This document shows positions 11,690 to 20,662 of a stretch of DNA of 64,000 nucleotides, one piece after another. The first letter of the stretch is position 1; each line of letters begins with the position of its first letter. The position numbers were made by a program, and so were the translations under genes. The notes beneath the pieces were generated by a model. That model searched no databases. It was not told the origin of the DNA and saw only the letters and a list, made by a program, of their open reading frames with translations. The DNA is from Prorocentrum cordatum (taxonomy: Eukaryota > Sar > Dinophyceae > Prorocentrales > Prorocentraceae), in assembly GCA_963575745.1 (NCBI GenBank), contig CAUYUJ010004532.1:1-64000 (forward strand), written 5' to 3'.

Positions 11690-12150
11690 CGCGCGGCGGC
11701 CAGGCTTTACCGTGCTGCCGCCAGCGTCGCCGGGTCCCCCGCCGCCCAGCTCCTCAGCATCGCCTGTGCCTCCTTCCCGGCTCGCCCCACTGTTTCAAAG
11801 GCGACCGGGGCCGGGCCCGGGTGGCGCCGGTGTCTGCGGGTCTCCGCCGCCGCCGCCGCGGCCCCGTCGCGCGCGGCGCGGCTTCGCCTGGCGGCCGCGC
11901 CCGAACCCAAGGACGCGTCGGCGATCACCACGTCGGCGTAGTAGGTGACCCCCGCGGCCAGGTCGGCGGAAGCCACGCCGAGCCGCGCGGCCTCGAGGGA
12001 GCCGTCCGGGCGCGGCCTGTCCCAAGCGGGGTCGAACTGCTCCGTCCTTACGCCGGTGGCGCCCCGCGCCGCCAGCCACCGCGCGAGCCACTCCCAGACG
12101 CCGTCGTGCTTCAACAACGCGCCGCCCCCCTCCACAACTACACGATAGGA
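11690..12150 (-). pseudogene. Retroelement polyprotein C-terminal fragment
   Basis: The minus-strand frame reads 'LLKHDGVWEWLARWLAARG', then 'RTEQFDP', 'DGSLEAARLGVAS', 'VTYYADVVIADASL', an Ala/Arg-rich helix, and 'PVAFETVGRAGKEAQAML'. This succession resembles the C-terminal region of reverse-transcriptase polyproteins common in dinoflagellate and marine-animal genomes (from memory, not searched). No RT core is present next to it, so it is a truncated relic. The family 2 inverted-repeat element lies just beyond its 3' side. Confidence 0.5.
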
Positions 12151-12249
12151 ATACTGCTCTCCTCTTTCCCCAGATGACGTCCAGAAGGTGTTCGGCCCCC
12201 CTCCGCGCACAGTTTTTGACACAAGATTCGCGGGAGTTGGGTCTTCGTT

Positions 12250-12450
12250 TGTTTTTTGTTCGAGGTGTTGTTCCCGCTTCAACGCTGGCCTCATTTTCAA
12301 GCTTCCGCTCGTTCCGAATCGTGTTCCCGCTGCAGCGTTGGCCTCATGTCCGCGCTTCCGCTCGTTCCGAATCGTGCTCCCGCTGCAGCGTTAGCCTCAT
12401 GTCCGCGCTTCCGCTCGTTCCGAATCGTGCTCCTGCTGCAGCACTGGCGT
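12250..12450. repeat. Tandem repeat, unit about 54 bp, 3-4 copies
   Basis: The phrase 'cgcttccgctcgttccga' recurs at about 54-bp steps, followed by 'atcgtgctcccgctgcagcg' each time. The last units are diverged. Confidence 0.85.
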
Positions 12451-12454
12451 CATT

Positions 12455-12780
12455 ATTTGCAGTGCCATGCCACGGCATGCAATGCGATGCTAAGTGGTGT
12501 TCTTCTGTGCGCTGCCATGCCTTCGACTGCAACGCCAGGATATGATATGCAACGCTTGACTGCGCAGCGCCATGCCATGCTATGCCATGCTACGGCTTGA
12601 TATTCAATGCCATGTTATGCCATGTTATGTTCTGTGCCGCTGTGCGATGCCATTCCTTGCGTTGCAACGCTTTGCGATGCAATTCTTCACTACGCAACGC
12701 CACGCCATGCTATGACATACTACGCTCTGCCGTGCTCTTCTACGCCCGTCTATGCAGCGCTTTACGATACATCGCGCACC
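12455..12780. repeat. Degenerate 'atgcc/atgct' short-period repeat
   Basis: Five-base phrases (atgcc, atgct, acgcc, atgtt) repeat irregularly for about 320 bp. No coding content. Confidence 0.8.
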
Positions 12781-12904
12781 CTCAGGGGATCACTGCCCTG
12801 CTCGACATCCAGCTATGCGAAAAGAGAGGAGATAGATCTACGCCACGGTAAGGGGTGGAAGGCAGGGGCAGGAGGTCGGATATCATGCGAACGCACCTAG
12901 CTTG

Positions 12905-13040
12905 CCCCTCCCCCTTCCCCCTCCCCCCCCCCCCCCTCCTCCTCCCGCCCTCCCTCCTCCTCCTCCTCCTCCTCCTCCTCCTCCTCCCCTCCTCCTCCTC
13001 CCTCCTCCTCCTCCTCCTCCTCCTCCTCCTCCTCCTCCTG
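12905..13040. repeat. C-run and TCC array
   Basis: A 'cccccccccccccc' run followed by 'tcc' repeats. ORFs over it are polyproline/polyleucine artefacts. Confidence 0.95.
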
Positions 13041-13239
13041 CTGCCCCCAGGAGGGGGCCGCGCCTGTCGAACAGCGTCGCCCCCGGGGGGGCAGCGCCCT
13101 GCGAGCTGGAGCCCGAGCCCTCTTGCGCCGGCGGCTGCGGCGGCGGCTCCTGCGGGCGGCGCGCGCGCCGGGCGCGCCGCTGGGCGCGCTCTGGAGGTGC
13201 GCCAGGGGCGAGGAGACGCGTAGCAGGCGGGAGAGCGAG
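13041..13239. other. GC-rich spacer, no gene seen
   Basis: Short GC-rich stretch between the TCC array and the left piece of the interrupted family 1 element. Confidence 0.4.
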
Positions 13240-13282
13240 CCCAGACATCGGGCGGCTCGAAAAAATCGAAACAAAGGTGTTG
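13240..13282 (-). mobile_element. Family 1 inverted-repeat element, left piece
   Basis: The 43 bp begin 'cccagacatcgggcg' and carry 'ctcgaaaaaatcgaaac', matching one end of the intact family 1 copies at 44465-44647 and 50989-51171 (in reverse orientation). It stops at the exact point where the tyrosine-recombinase element begins; the rest of the same copy resumes at 19547. This is therefore one 183-bp element split by an insertion. Confidence 0.85.
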
Positions 13283-13397
13283 ACCCGCTCTCAGGCCAGC
13301 ACTTTTTGTCAGTCGAAGTGCGACGCAGGCGATTTATCATGCGGGACGCCGCGCACACGCTGAAACAGCGCAGGCGCAGGCACAGAGACTGAAATCC
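13281..13397 (-). repeat. Split direct repeat B2 (element terminus)
   Basis: 117 bp matching B1 (13501-13617) with one difference that I can see (aacagcg here, aatagcg in B1). Its outer end 'tgacccgctc' abuts the interrupted family 1 element. A 38-bp segment (13398-13435) separates it from A2, whereas the textbook arrangement has B1-A2-B2 contiguous. Confidence 0.9.
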
Positions 13398-13435
13398 ACA
13401 TCAAAAAGTGTGTCGAGGCGAGGGATGGCCTTGGG

Positions 13436-13502
13436 CGGACAGAAAAAGGCTTGAGAGTCAGTGTCCATGACGATCGTCAACATTACCATTGACATTAGCA
13501 TG
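13436..13502 (-). repeat. Split direct repeat A2
   Basis: 67 bp identical by eye to A1 at 19482-19548. It ends in 'attagcatg', and its final TG is also the first TG of B1, giving the junction 'agcatgacccgc' that would be the crossover site of a circular intermediate. Confidence 0.9.
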
Positions 13503-13617
13503 ACCCGCTCTCAGGCCAGCACTTTTTGTCAGTCGAAGTGCGACGCAGGCGATTTATCATGCGGGACGCCGCGCACACGCTGAAATAGCGCAGGCGCAGG
13601 CACAGAGACTGAAATCC
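13501..13617 (-). repeat. Split direct repeat B1
   Basis: 117-bp partner of B2. It lies 46 bp beyond the stop of ORF3 and overlaps A2 by the TG core. Confidence 0.9.
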
Positions 13618-13663
13618 CGTAATCACGCCATTCATATGAAGTAAGCTGGCAGAGCTGGGCAAT

Positions 13664-14410
13664 TCACAATTGGCTGAGCGTGGCCACAGCACGGCGATGG
13701 ACTACATGTATGAGGACATCGCCGATGAACTTAGCTACTACAGGAGGGTATGGCTCCGCAACTTTAGAGAGCCATTTACCCCCCATCTTCCCCCGGATGT
13801 GCACATGTTTACGGCCAGTGAACGAACAAAGCCCCCCACGACCATGGCATCGCAGGTGTGGGGCCTCGACAGTGCCACAATGCTGGAAAACGAGCTTGGT
13901 CCTTTTGCGCATGGGACCTCCAGCAGCACAAAAATCCACATCGACCGCGGAGCCGCGAGCGATAGAACGGTACCGCGAGGGAAAACACCAAAGGATGGAG
14001 GTTTGAGGGTTCTCCTCGCCGCAGCAGATGCCCAGATCCCAGGCGAGCTGCTGGAGGCGTCCTCCCGCGTCGATCAGACTATTAGCAGCGCGCACCTGTG
14101 CGCGGTGACGAGCAGACAAGTCAGGCAAGCCACGGTAGTGCTCAGATGACCTCAGCGGCGGCGGCATGCGACCTGACCTGTCAGTGCGGGCTCGAGTCGT
14201 GGTGACGCACGGCGTCGCAAACCACAGCGCCCACACCAGGCCCGCACGCATCCAGCCGGCGATGGTGAGCACGACCTCACGACGGCTGAGGTCAAACTGC
14301 GGTCCTTGCAGCTTGTCGAAGGCGATGCAGGCGTAGCCCTTGCTGCGCAAGTACCTGCTCACCGGCGCAGTGCCAGCGAAGAGGTCCACGAAGACGTTGT
14401 GCTTCAGCAT
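13664..14410 (-). CDS. ORF3, cytosine-C5-methyltransferase-like protein
   Basis: 248 codons from ATG 14410 to stop 13664, intact. Its ATG overlaps the ORF2 stop in the string ATGCTGA, which suggests stop-coupled reinitiation. Motifs of the C5-methyltransferase fold appear in order: motif I 'DLFAGTAP' (residues 9-16), an acidic loop 'AFDKLQ' (30-35), motif IV with Pro-Cys in 'WFATPCV' (Cys 68, the expected nucleophile), motif VI-like 'GEENP' (131-135), and 'PMRKRTK' (166-172) where Q-R-R-type motif VIII would lie. The protein is short, and a target recognition domain is not obvious. C5-methyltransferases inside dinoflagellate retrotransposons have been reported (de Mendoza and colleagues, 2018, from memory). 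Activity is inference; a DNA adenine methylase as in DIRS is less likely because of the PC motif. Confidence 0.7.
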   Translation of the reverse strand: MLKHNVFVDLFAGTAPVSRYLRSKGYACIAFDKLQGPQFDLSRREVVLTIAGWMRAGLVWALWFATPCVTTTRARTDRSGRMPPPLRSSEHYRGLPDLSARHRAQVRAANSLIDAGGRLQQLAWDLGICCGEENPQTSILWCFPSRYRSIARGSAVDVDFCAAGGPMRKRTKLVFQHCGTVEAPHLRCHGRGGLCSFTGRKHVHIRGKMGGKWLSKVAEPYPPVVAKFIGDVLIHVVHRRAVATLSQL

Positions 14411-17400
14411 GGTAGCATCAGCACGCGCCGCACGCAGGCTGACAGCAAGAGCCGGGCCAGCTCGCGCTCGCGGCGCCGCGCGTCCTCGCTCGGCTGCACG
14501 GGGATGCGGCACATCATCAAGCCCAGCCTGGCGTGCCTCTCGTAGCACTGCTCGCTCTGGAACGAGCGCCACCCGCTCCTCTTCGAGACGTCGAGGAGGG
14601 CCCGTGACCGGGAGGACACGTCCTCCGAGGCCCCCCCGTGCCGGAGGGAGTACGGCGTCACGTTCAGCTGCGCCAGGCTGAAGCTGTGGAGACAGCTGTT
14701 CCAGACCAGGAGGAAGCCGGTGTAGCCGAACTTGAAGAGCCTTTTCCGCTCCCCCGGCTGGCCTTCAGGAGGCGCAGCGCAAGCTCCAGCAGGCGGTGCC
14801 GTGACAGGTCCAGGACGACGCTGGTGTCGCGCTCGCCGGTCTCGCCAAGCACGTCTAGCTCGCTCGCGCGGATCAGGATGGCCCAGAAGCGGCATGCCCC
14901 CTTCTCGCCCGGCGCGGGCGGCACCAGCTGTAGGCCGAGGAGGATGAGCGCCTCGCTCGGCCGCCTGTACGTCTTGAGCGTCAGCAGCAGGAAGAGGGCG
15001 TAGTCCGCCTTGCTGTCGGCACAGAGCCGCAGGGCCATCAGCACGGCCAGCTACCGAGGGGCTGGCGGGCGCGACAGCGGCTTCTCGAGCCGGCGCCAGC
15101 CAGTGCCCGCCGCCGTCGCCAGTGGTAGGCCCCGGCACAGCGGGCGCGGCAGCTCGGGCAGCGCCCAGCGCACTGCAGCCAGCGTGCTCGGTCAGGCGTG
15201 TCGGCGCGGCAGGGCGATGCCCTTCAGCCGCGGCCTCCAGCTGGCCTCGCCGCCCTCCGGCTCCGGCGCCACCAAGGGGCGCAGCACCCGGCTCGGGGCA
15301 AAGGGGGCCCGGCTCGGCCTCTGGCTCTGCGTCGGCACCAGCGCCCCGCAGAACAGCGGGCTCGGGCCCGGGGAGCCCCGCAGCGAAAGGCCCTGCAAAG
15401 GCCCGCCGCTTGGAGCGCCCTGCCGCGAGCTGCTCGCGAAGCCCTGCAGCGCCCGCGGGCCCGTGGAGCCGCGCCTCGGCGAGCGCGATCGGCCGCAGGA
15501 AGGGCGCGTCGCCGCACTCACCCTCGAGCCGAGGCGGCGGCTGGCGACCAAGCTCGACGTCCCCTGTAAGATCAGCGGGCGGAGCAAGTGCGGTGTGAAA
15601 GTGTCGAGCATGATGAGACGACGATGGGTCATATCTTCTGCTGGGCTCGTCCGCCGAGTTCCACTCCGAGGGGATCCATCGAAAGGAGACACGTGCTCCG
15701 AGGGCCAGGCTCATAGCGCAAAACTCGCGGCACCTCCGAAGCAGGTACCACGACGAGCTCCGTCCCTTGCACGAGGTGAGGACCCAGGCCATTGAGTCAG
15801 ACAAAACTAAGTGCCGCTTCTGGGCGCTCTGGCGGCTGCGGGCCAGCCGCCGAACCTGCCACAGGGCTGCCTCCGCCTCGAGCGCCAGGATCTTGTCCTT
15901 GCGCCTCCAGCGGCGAGCTGCCACCACGCCCCAGTCATCGCCGCGGGCCAGGGCCGACGGCACCTCCTCGAAGGCGGAGCGCAGCCCCAGCGCACGCAGC
16001 TGCTCGGACGAGGCGTCGACGATGTCGCACAGCGAGGGCTCAGCCTCCTCCCCCTCGACCAGGCAGCGCGGGCGGCGGGAGGTGCGCAACGCCCCTCGGT
16101 ACCGCCCCCGCTCCGAGGCACGGCCGACGCGGCCCACCTCGGCGGGGGGCCAGACCTTCTCGGTGACGCCGAAGCCGTACAGCGAGGCGTCGACCGAGGC
16201 GACTGCGGGCGACCAGGGCAGGCTCACGTCGGCGACGGCGAGCGGCAGCAGCGCCCAGGCAGCTCGGAGCTCGCGCCGCACAGAGGCCCACACGCGCGCC
16301 GGCTGCCCGAAGTAGCGGTCGGCGAAGACGTACACGGCCGAGAAGATGGACAGCATCTCCGGCCGCAGCAGCATGATGGCAGAGGCATGGCCGACGGCGC
16401 GTGCAATCTGCCGCCCCGTGCGGCGCTGGCGGCCCCAGCCCAGAGCGCGGAGGGCCAGTGCGACCTTCCAGAACTTCCTCGCCGTCGGCCGCCACTGGGT
16501 GCCCGTCGAGCCCAGCTCGAACCCGAGCAGCGGAGCGCCGGCAGGCTCTGGCGAGGCGTCCACTCCAGCGGCCGACACGGCGCCCAGCATGCGCTCCAGA
16601 CGAGTGTTCGCCTCCGAGGCGCTCGTGCCCATGGCCGCGAAGTTGTCAATGTAGATGAGCGAGGCCCCCGAGCCGGGGCAGACGGGCTCGCGCGGCACGT
16701 ACTGGGCCAGCCAGCGGTCCGCCGGGGCGCAGGGGCGAAGAATCTCCATCATGACATGCTGTATGAAGTAGACAGCCCAGGACCAGCCCATCGGCACCAC
16801 TCTGAGGCGCAGGCGCACCATGCCGTCAGGCGGGCGCGCCCCAACCAGCTGGCGAGCGACGAGCGGGAGCGCGTCCCATGGCACGGGCGGCAGGCCAAAG
16901 GCCTCACGCAAGTGCACTGGCAGCAAGAACTGGTAGAAGCAGCACGTGACGTCGCCCTGGGCCACGAAGAGGCGCTCCCCCGCCTGCAGCTCGATGCTGC
17001 CGAGGGCCTGCGCCGCTGCCAAGGGGACGTAGTCGGGCTCGGCGAACTCCCTGTTCGAGGCCCTGGTGTCGAAGATCAGCCTGAGGGTCCCGTCCTTCTT
17101 GTAAACGAAGAAGGGCGCCACCTGAGAGAACGAAGTGCCAGCCTCGAGCATGTCGCGCTCGAGGAGATCAGCCAAAAACTTCCCATAGGTGCGTGGGCTG
17201 CTTGCAAGCCTCCGGTCAAAAGCCAATTTCGCCAACGACGAAGAAGATGTGGAGCCCCTCGTCAGCAAGGTGCCAGACTCACCCATCAGCAAAGAGCGGG
17301 GCCCCGCCGGCAGTGCAGCAGCTAGCTCCACCGCACCAGAGGCCGCGCGCGGAAGTGAGACCTTCCCGCGCTGGTAGGTGGCGTACTTCCCGCTGGCCAT

Positions 17401-17703
17401 GTCGTCAAATCCATAGCCAGGATCGGAGCCGATCACGGCGCGTGTGGCCGAGTCGGCGGTCAGGTCCGTCGGGCAGCTGGGCACGGCGGCGTAGGAGCTG
17501 CGAAGCCGCTCCAGCGCGTCGGTCTGGGGGCCAGAGGCTGCTCCAGCCCGCCGAACAGTGCCGCGCCCTCCCATCTCATTGAGGGTCCGCAGGCCTGCCG
17601 AGAGCCACTCCGAGCCCAGCGCATCCCCATGGCGCGGTGCAGGCGAGGCGGGCTCAGGCAGAGGAAGCAGGTCCCTGGGATCTGCCGCAAGACCTGGCGG
17701 CAT
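14404..17703 (-). pseudogene. ORF2: RT, RNase H and tyrosine recombinase, frameshifted
   Basis: It probably starts at the ATG at 17703, though the frame is open farther upstream. RT: 'FFVYKKDGTLRLIFDTR', then 'GDVTCCFYQ', 'PMGWSWAVYFIQH', and the catalytic box 'IYIDNFAAMG' near residue 348 (YIDN instead of YxDD). RNase H follows with acidic residues in 'VASVDASLYGFG', 'ILALEAEAAL', 'LVLSDSMAW' and 'SADEPSR'. After about 15.65 kb the frame is lost: the recombinase N-terminus and first Arg box ('TLKTYRRPSEALILLG', near 14.96 kb) lie in another frame that contains a TGA and a TAG. Another shift near 14.76 kb restores the original frame for 'TPYSLRHGGAS', 'SGWRSF' and the nucleophile 'CYERHARL'. 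All catalytic recombinase residues are recognisable, but this copy cannot make the intact protein. Confidence 0.85.
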
Positions 17704-17806
17704 AGCGGCGGCGCGAGCGCTCAGCCGCCTCCCCTGGTGGTGTAGAAGCGGCGCCCAGCCGGGGGGACTCCGGGGCCGCTGCAGGGTAGCACGGGGGTGG
17801 GAGGCG

Positions 17807-19474
17807 TCAGCCCTGCCCCCCCGAGCCAGCGCCCGGGGTGCCAGTCTGGCCGTCCTTGCCCTTCTTGTTGTCCTTGAGCTTCTCACTGTGGTCGGCGCCG
17901 ATCGTCTGGCCAGCGCCGCCGCCGCCGCCGCCGCCGCCCAGGGACGCCGCCGCCAGAGCCCGCTCCTCGTGACCCTTGCGGCGCTCCCTGAGCTCGGCAG
18001 CCTGCTCCTCCATGCGCTTCGCCACCCAGCGCTCCAACTCGGGCGAGGTGAGCGCGTAGCCCTTGGCACGGTCGCCGCCGAGAACCAGGTGCCTCTCGTC
18101 CGCGAGCCCCGCCGCCACCGCGCCCTCCCTGGAGGCGCGGCTCCGCTCCTGGTACCGCTCCTCCCGGGGCTGGTAGCCGCGGGACATGCTCTCACAGCAG
18201 GCCAAGATGCAGATGTTGACCTGGTCGCACGGCTGCCCGTGCAGGATGCACTCCGAGAGGAAGAGGTGCACGTCGATCCCTGGGCCCGATGATGTCGCCC
18301 CCAGCGCTTGTCTCCACCAATGGTCGCGCGGCACCGAACCCATGCCGCTCTTGGCGGAGGCCTCGATGAGCCACTGCACGGTGCGGGGGCCCTCCAGTGG
18401 CCAGGCGTCGTCCAGGACCTCCTCGCGCAGCAGGTGGTGCGCGGACTCGAGGCTGCGGGTGCGCCCCCCGAGTACATTGTACTCGACCGCCAGTGTGCGA
18501 AAGTCCTCCGCCGCGTCCGCCACGCCCTCGTCAGCTGGCAACGGCATCGGCAGGTCGCGGCACAGGCGGTACCACACCCCCTCACGGCACAGCAAAGCCT
18601 GGCCCGAGGCGCCGACGGCGATGCCCGAGTCGCGGATGGTGATGCCCTCGCCGCGCCTGCGGGGGCCCTGGTCCTCGCCGACGAACCACTCCCCGCCCAC
18701 GATGCCGGTGTGGGCAGCCAGCGAGCCGGGGTCGTAGGAAGCGGGGTCCACGTCAGCAGCAGGCACCAGCGCGCCAGCCGCGCAGGCGGGCGCAACGCCG
18801 GTGTCGGCGATAGGCGCGGGCCCCCGCCCACCTCCAACGGCAGCTCGAGGTGTGGAAGCCCAGCCAGCCAGGTAGGCTTCGGCCCGCTGGCGGAAGGCGC
18901 TGGCGTCGGCGATGTCCCCAGGGCCGAAGGCGTAGCGGAATGACTTGTGCCCAGAGAAGCGGTTCGGGATGCCGCCAGCAACAACACTAGGCAGCGCCTC
19001 CTCGTAGTCCTCCAGTAGCTCCTCGTACGCGTCGCCGTCCGGCGTGAGCACCACGTGGCCGCCTGAGGTGCGGCGAGGGGCGAGGCGTTCGTGCCAGACC
19101 CCCTCCGACGAGTCGAACGGGGCCCTGAAGCGGCGCCCCGCTGCCACAGAGCGGCCATCTGCCATCAGGCGAGCGGAGGAGCTCCGACCTCGCCTGCCGC
19201 GCGCCCCTGCAGGCAGTGTCAGCTGCCTGGTCGTCTCCAGGCCCGTGGTCACCACGAGCGGAGCCGTCGGCCGAGGCGGCGTCCACCAGCGGACTGCCCC
19301 CCAGCCCGTCACGAGCTGCCCCACCACGACGGCGAGCAGCTGGGCGGTGGACCAGCCAGGGGACCCACAACCGCACTGGCAGCCGCAGATGGGCGCGGGT
19401 GGCGCGGACCGCACCAGCAGGCAGAAGGGGCCGATGGAGAATGCGCAGGGGACAGTGGACGGGTCGACCGGCAT
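17807..19474 (-). CDS. ORF1, Gag-like protein of the tyrosine-recombinase element
   Basis: 555 codons from a real ATG at 19474 to a stop at 17807, uninterrupted. The N-terminal part is hydrophobic and Cys-rich ('CGCQCGCG'). The middle contains 'DHWWRQALGATSSGPGIDVH', and about 20 residues later 'HGQPCDQVNICILACCES', a region I recall as conserved in ORF1 of dinoflagellate recombinase-type elements. The C-terminus is charged and predicted coiled coil ('ELERWVAKRMEEQAAELRER'), then a Gly run and a Lys-rich tail. By position and analogy it is the nucleocapsid-like ORF; there is no zinc knuckle. ORF2 starts about 100 bp downstream in a different frame. The role is inferred from element structure. 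Confidence 0.75.
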   Translation of the reverse strand: MPVDPSTVPCAFSIGPFCLLVRSAPPAPICGCQCGCGSPGWSTAQLLAVVVGQLVTGWGAVRWWTPPRPTAPLVVTTGLETTRQLTLPAGARGRRGRSSSARLMADGRSVAAGRRFRAPFDSSEGVWHERLAPRRTSGGHVVLTPDGDAYEELLEDYEEALPSVVAGGIPNRFSGHKSFRYAFGPGDIADASAFRQRAEAYLAGWASTPRAAVGGGRGPAPIADTGVAPACAAGALVPAADVDPASYDPGSLAAHTGIVGGEWFVGEDQGPRRRGEGITIRDSGIAVGASGQALLCREGVWYRLCRDLPMPLPADEGVADAAEDFRTLAVEYNVLGGRTRSLESAHHLLREEVLDDAWPLEGPRTVQWLIEASAKSGMGSVPRDHWWRQALGATSSGPGIDVHLFLSECILHGQPCDQVNICILACCESMSRGYQPREERYQERSRASREGAVAAGLADERHLVLGGDRAKGYALTSPELERWVAKRMEEQAAELRERRKGHEERALAAASLGGGGGGGGAGQTIGADHSEKLKDNKKGKDGQTGTPGAGSGGQG

Positions 19475-19481
19475 CCTAGTC

Positions 19482-19548
19482 CGGACAGAAAAAGGCTTGA
19501 GAGTCAGTGTCCATGACGATCGTCAACATTACCATTGACATTAGCATG
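19482..19548 (-). repeat. Split direct repeat A1 (5' terminus)
   Basis: 67 bp identical by eye to A2. It is the first sequence of the element in the transcribed direction; the ORF1 ATG lies only 8 bp after it, at 19474. Beyond 19548 the interrupted family 1 element resumes. Confidence 0.9.
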
Positions 19549-19688
19549 CATAGTTTTTGGCCTCTCGGGGCCCTCGCCGGGCCTCGGGGCCGTCAAGAAA
19601 CGGCTCGGGATGAAAAGCCGGTCCCAGGGAAGTGGTCGGGAGGTCGGGGGCCCGCGCCTCGAAAAGATCGAGACGTCGGATGTCTGGG
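19547..19688 (-). mobile_element. Family 1 inverted-repeat element, right piece
   Basis: 142 bp continuing the copy begun at 13240-13282. It starts 'catagtttttggcctctcgg' and ends 'gagacgtcggatgtctggg', the other terminal repeat. Joining the two pieces over the shared TG gives 183 bp, the length of the intact copies. Confidence 0.85.
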
Positions 19689-19789
19689 AGGGGGGACGGG
19701 GGAGGGATGGGGCAAGGACAGTCAGACATCGTGCCAAGACAACACTGCCGGGACGTTTGAACCCAGACGTTTACCCTGAAGCTGCCGCA

Positions 19790-20240
19790 ACTTCATAGCA
19801 CGGATGCGCGCGGCGCTACAGCCAGAGCCACGCTTTGAGAAAGAACCGCCCTCCACCCGCGAAGCTCTTGTAAGTTTTGAAAACGAATGCGTGCGGCGCA
19901 AAGGCGAAACCCACACTTTCAAAACGACCTGCCCTCCATCCTTGAAGCGATTGCAATTCATAAGGACGGATGCACACGGCGCGAAGGCAAGAGCCGCATT
20001 TTGAAAAAGACCCGCCCTCCATTAGTGAAGATCATGCAATGTTTGTTTAAAGAACATGCGCGGCACGATGGCGAGAGCCACATTTTGAAAACGACCCGCC
20101 CTCTATTCGTGAATCTGCTGCAAACTCTAAGCTTCAGGATCTTAAACTGTGAAGAAATCTCCGACGAAACGCCTGGCCCGCCTTTTCGACCGGTCTCCGG
20201 GTGCGACAGGAAGGAGCTACTCATAAGGAAAGGAATGGTG
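19790..20240 (+). repeat. Composite repeat copy 2 (85-bp array plus tail)
   Basis: About four units of roughly 85 bp with 'gagccacattttgaaaacga', 'cccgccctccat' and 'gcgcggcg', then from about 20130 the tail 'aagcttcaggatc', 'gggtgcgacaggaagg', 'aaggaaaggaatgg', leading directly into an AGG array. It has the same architecture as the copies at 2.29-2.84 kb (minus) and 23.56-24.32 kb (plus). Confidence 0.75.
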
Positions 20241-20440
20241 GGGGAGGAGGACGAGGAGGAGGAGGAGGAACGAACGAACGGACGGACGAACGAACGAACC
20301 CTACGGCGAATGGCTGAGTTTGTAGCAGGGCGAGGAAGAGGAGGAGCAGGGGGAGAAGAAGGAGGAAAAGGAGGAGGAGGAGGAGGAGGAGGAGGACGAG
20401 GATGAGGATGCGGATGAAGATGAGGATGAGGATGAGGATG

Positions 20441-20480
<40 letters not shown>

Positions 20481-20662
20481 GAGGAGGAGGAGGAGGAGGA
20501 GGAGGAGGAGGGAGGAGGGAGGAGGAGGAGGAGAGAGGAGGGGAGGAGGAGAAGGAGGAGGAGGAGGAGGAGGAGGAAGAAGGACAGGAGGAGGAGGAGG
20601 AGGAGGAGGAGAGGAGGAGGAGGAGGAGGAGGAGGAGGAGCGAAGATGTGGAGGAGAAGCGA
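20241..20662. repeat. AGG-rich purine array
   Basis: Mostly 'agg' repeats with 'gatgatgat' blocks near 20400-20480 and a short 'cgaacgaacgga' segment at the left. It forms the distal part of composite repeat copy 2. Confidence 0.95.

Larger units (their letters stand above)
13281..19548 (-). mobile_element. DIRS/Ngaro/PAT-like tyrosine-recombinase retrotransposon
   Basis: A 6.27-kb element in minus orientation with split direct repeats in the order A1 (19482-19548), ORFs, B1 (13501-13617), A2 (13436-13502), B2 (13281-13397). ORF1 is Gag-like, ORF2 holds reverse transcriptase, RNase H and tyrosine recombinase, and ORF3 is methyltransferase-like. There is no LTR pair and no target duplication; instead the outer ends and the B1/A2 junction share the dinucleotide TG, as expected for integration of a circle by a tyrosine recombinase. 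The insertion splits a family 1 inverted-repeat element, which fixes both boundaries independently. ORF2 is broken, so this copy is no longer autonomous. Family knowledge: split repeats with a recombinase are typical of Ngaro and PAT elements; a methylase ORF is known from DIRS and PAT. Confidence 0.9.

Noticed and set aside
17558-18943. Plus-strand ORFs across the recombinase element
   Set aside because: They run antisense to ORF1 and are open because of high GC. ORF1 has the features of a known element protein.
13281-19548. Interpretation as an LTR retrotransposon because of the repeated ends
   Set aside because: The repeats are arranged A1...B1-A2-B2, there is no target duplication, and ORF2 ends in tyrosine-recombinase motifs with no DDE integrase.
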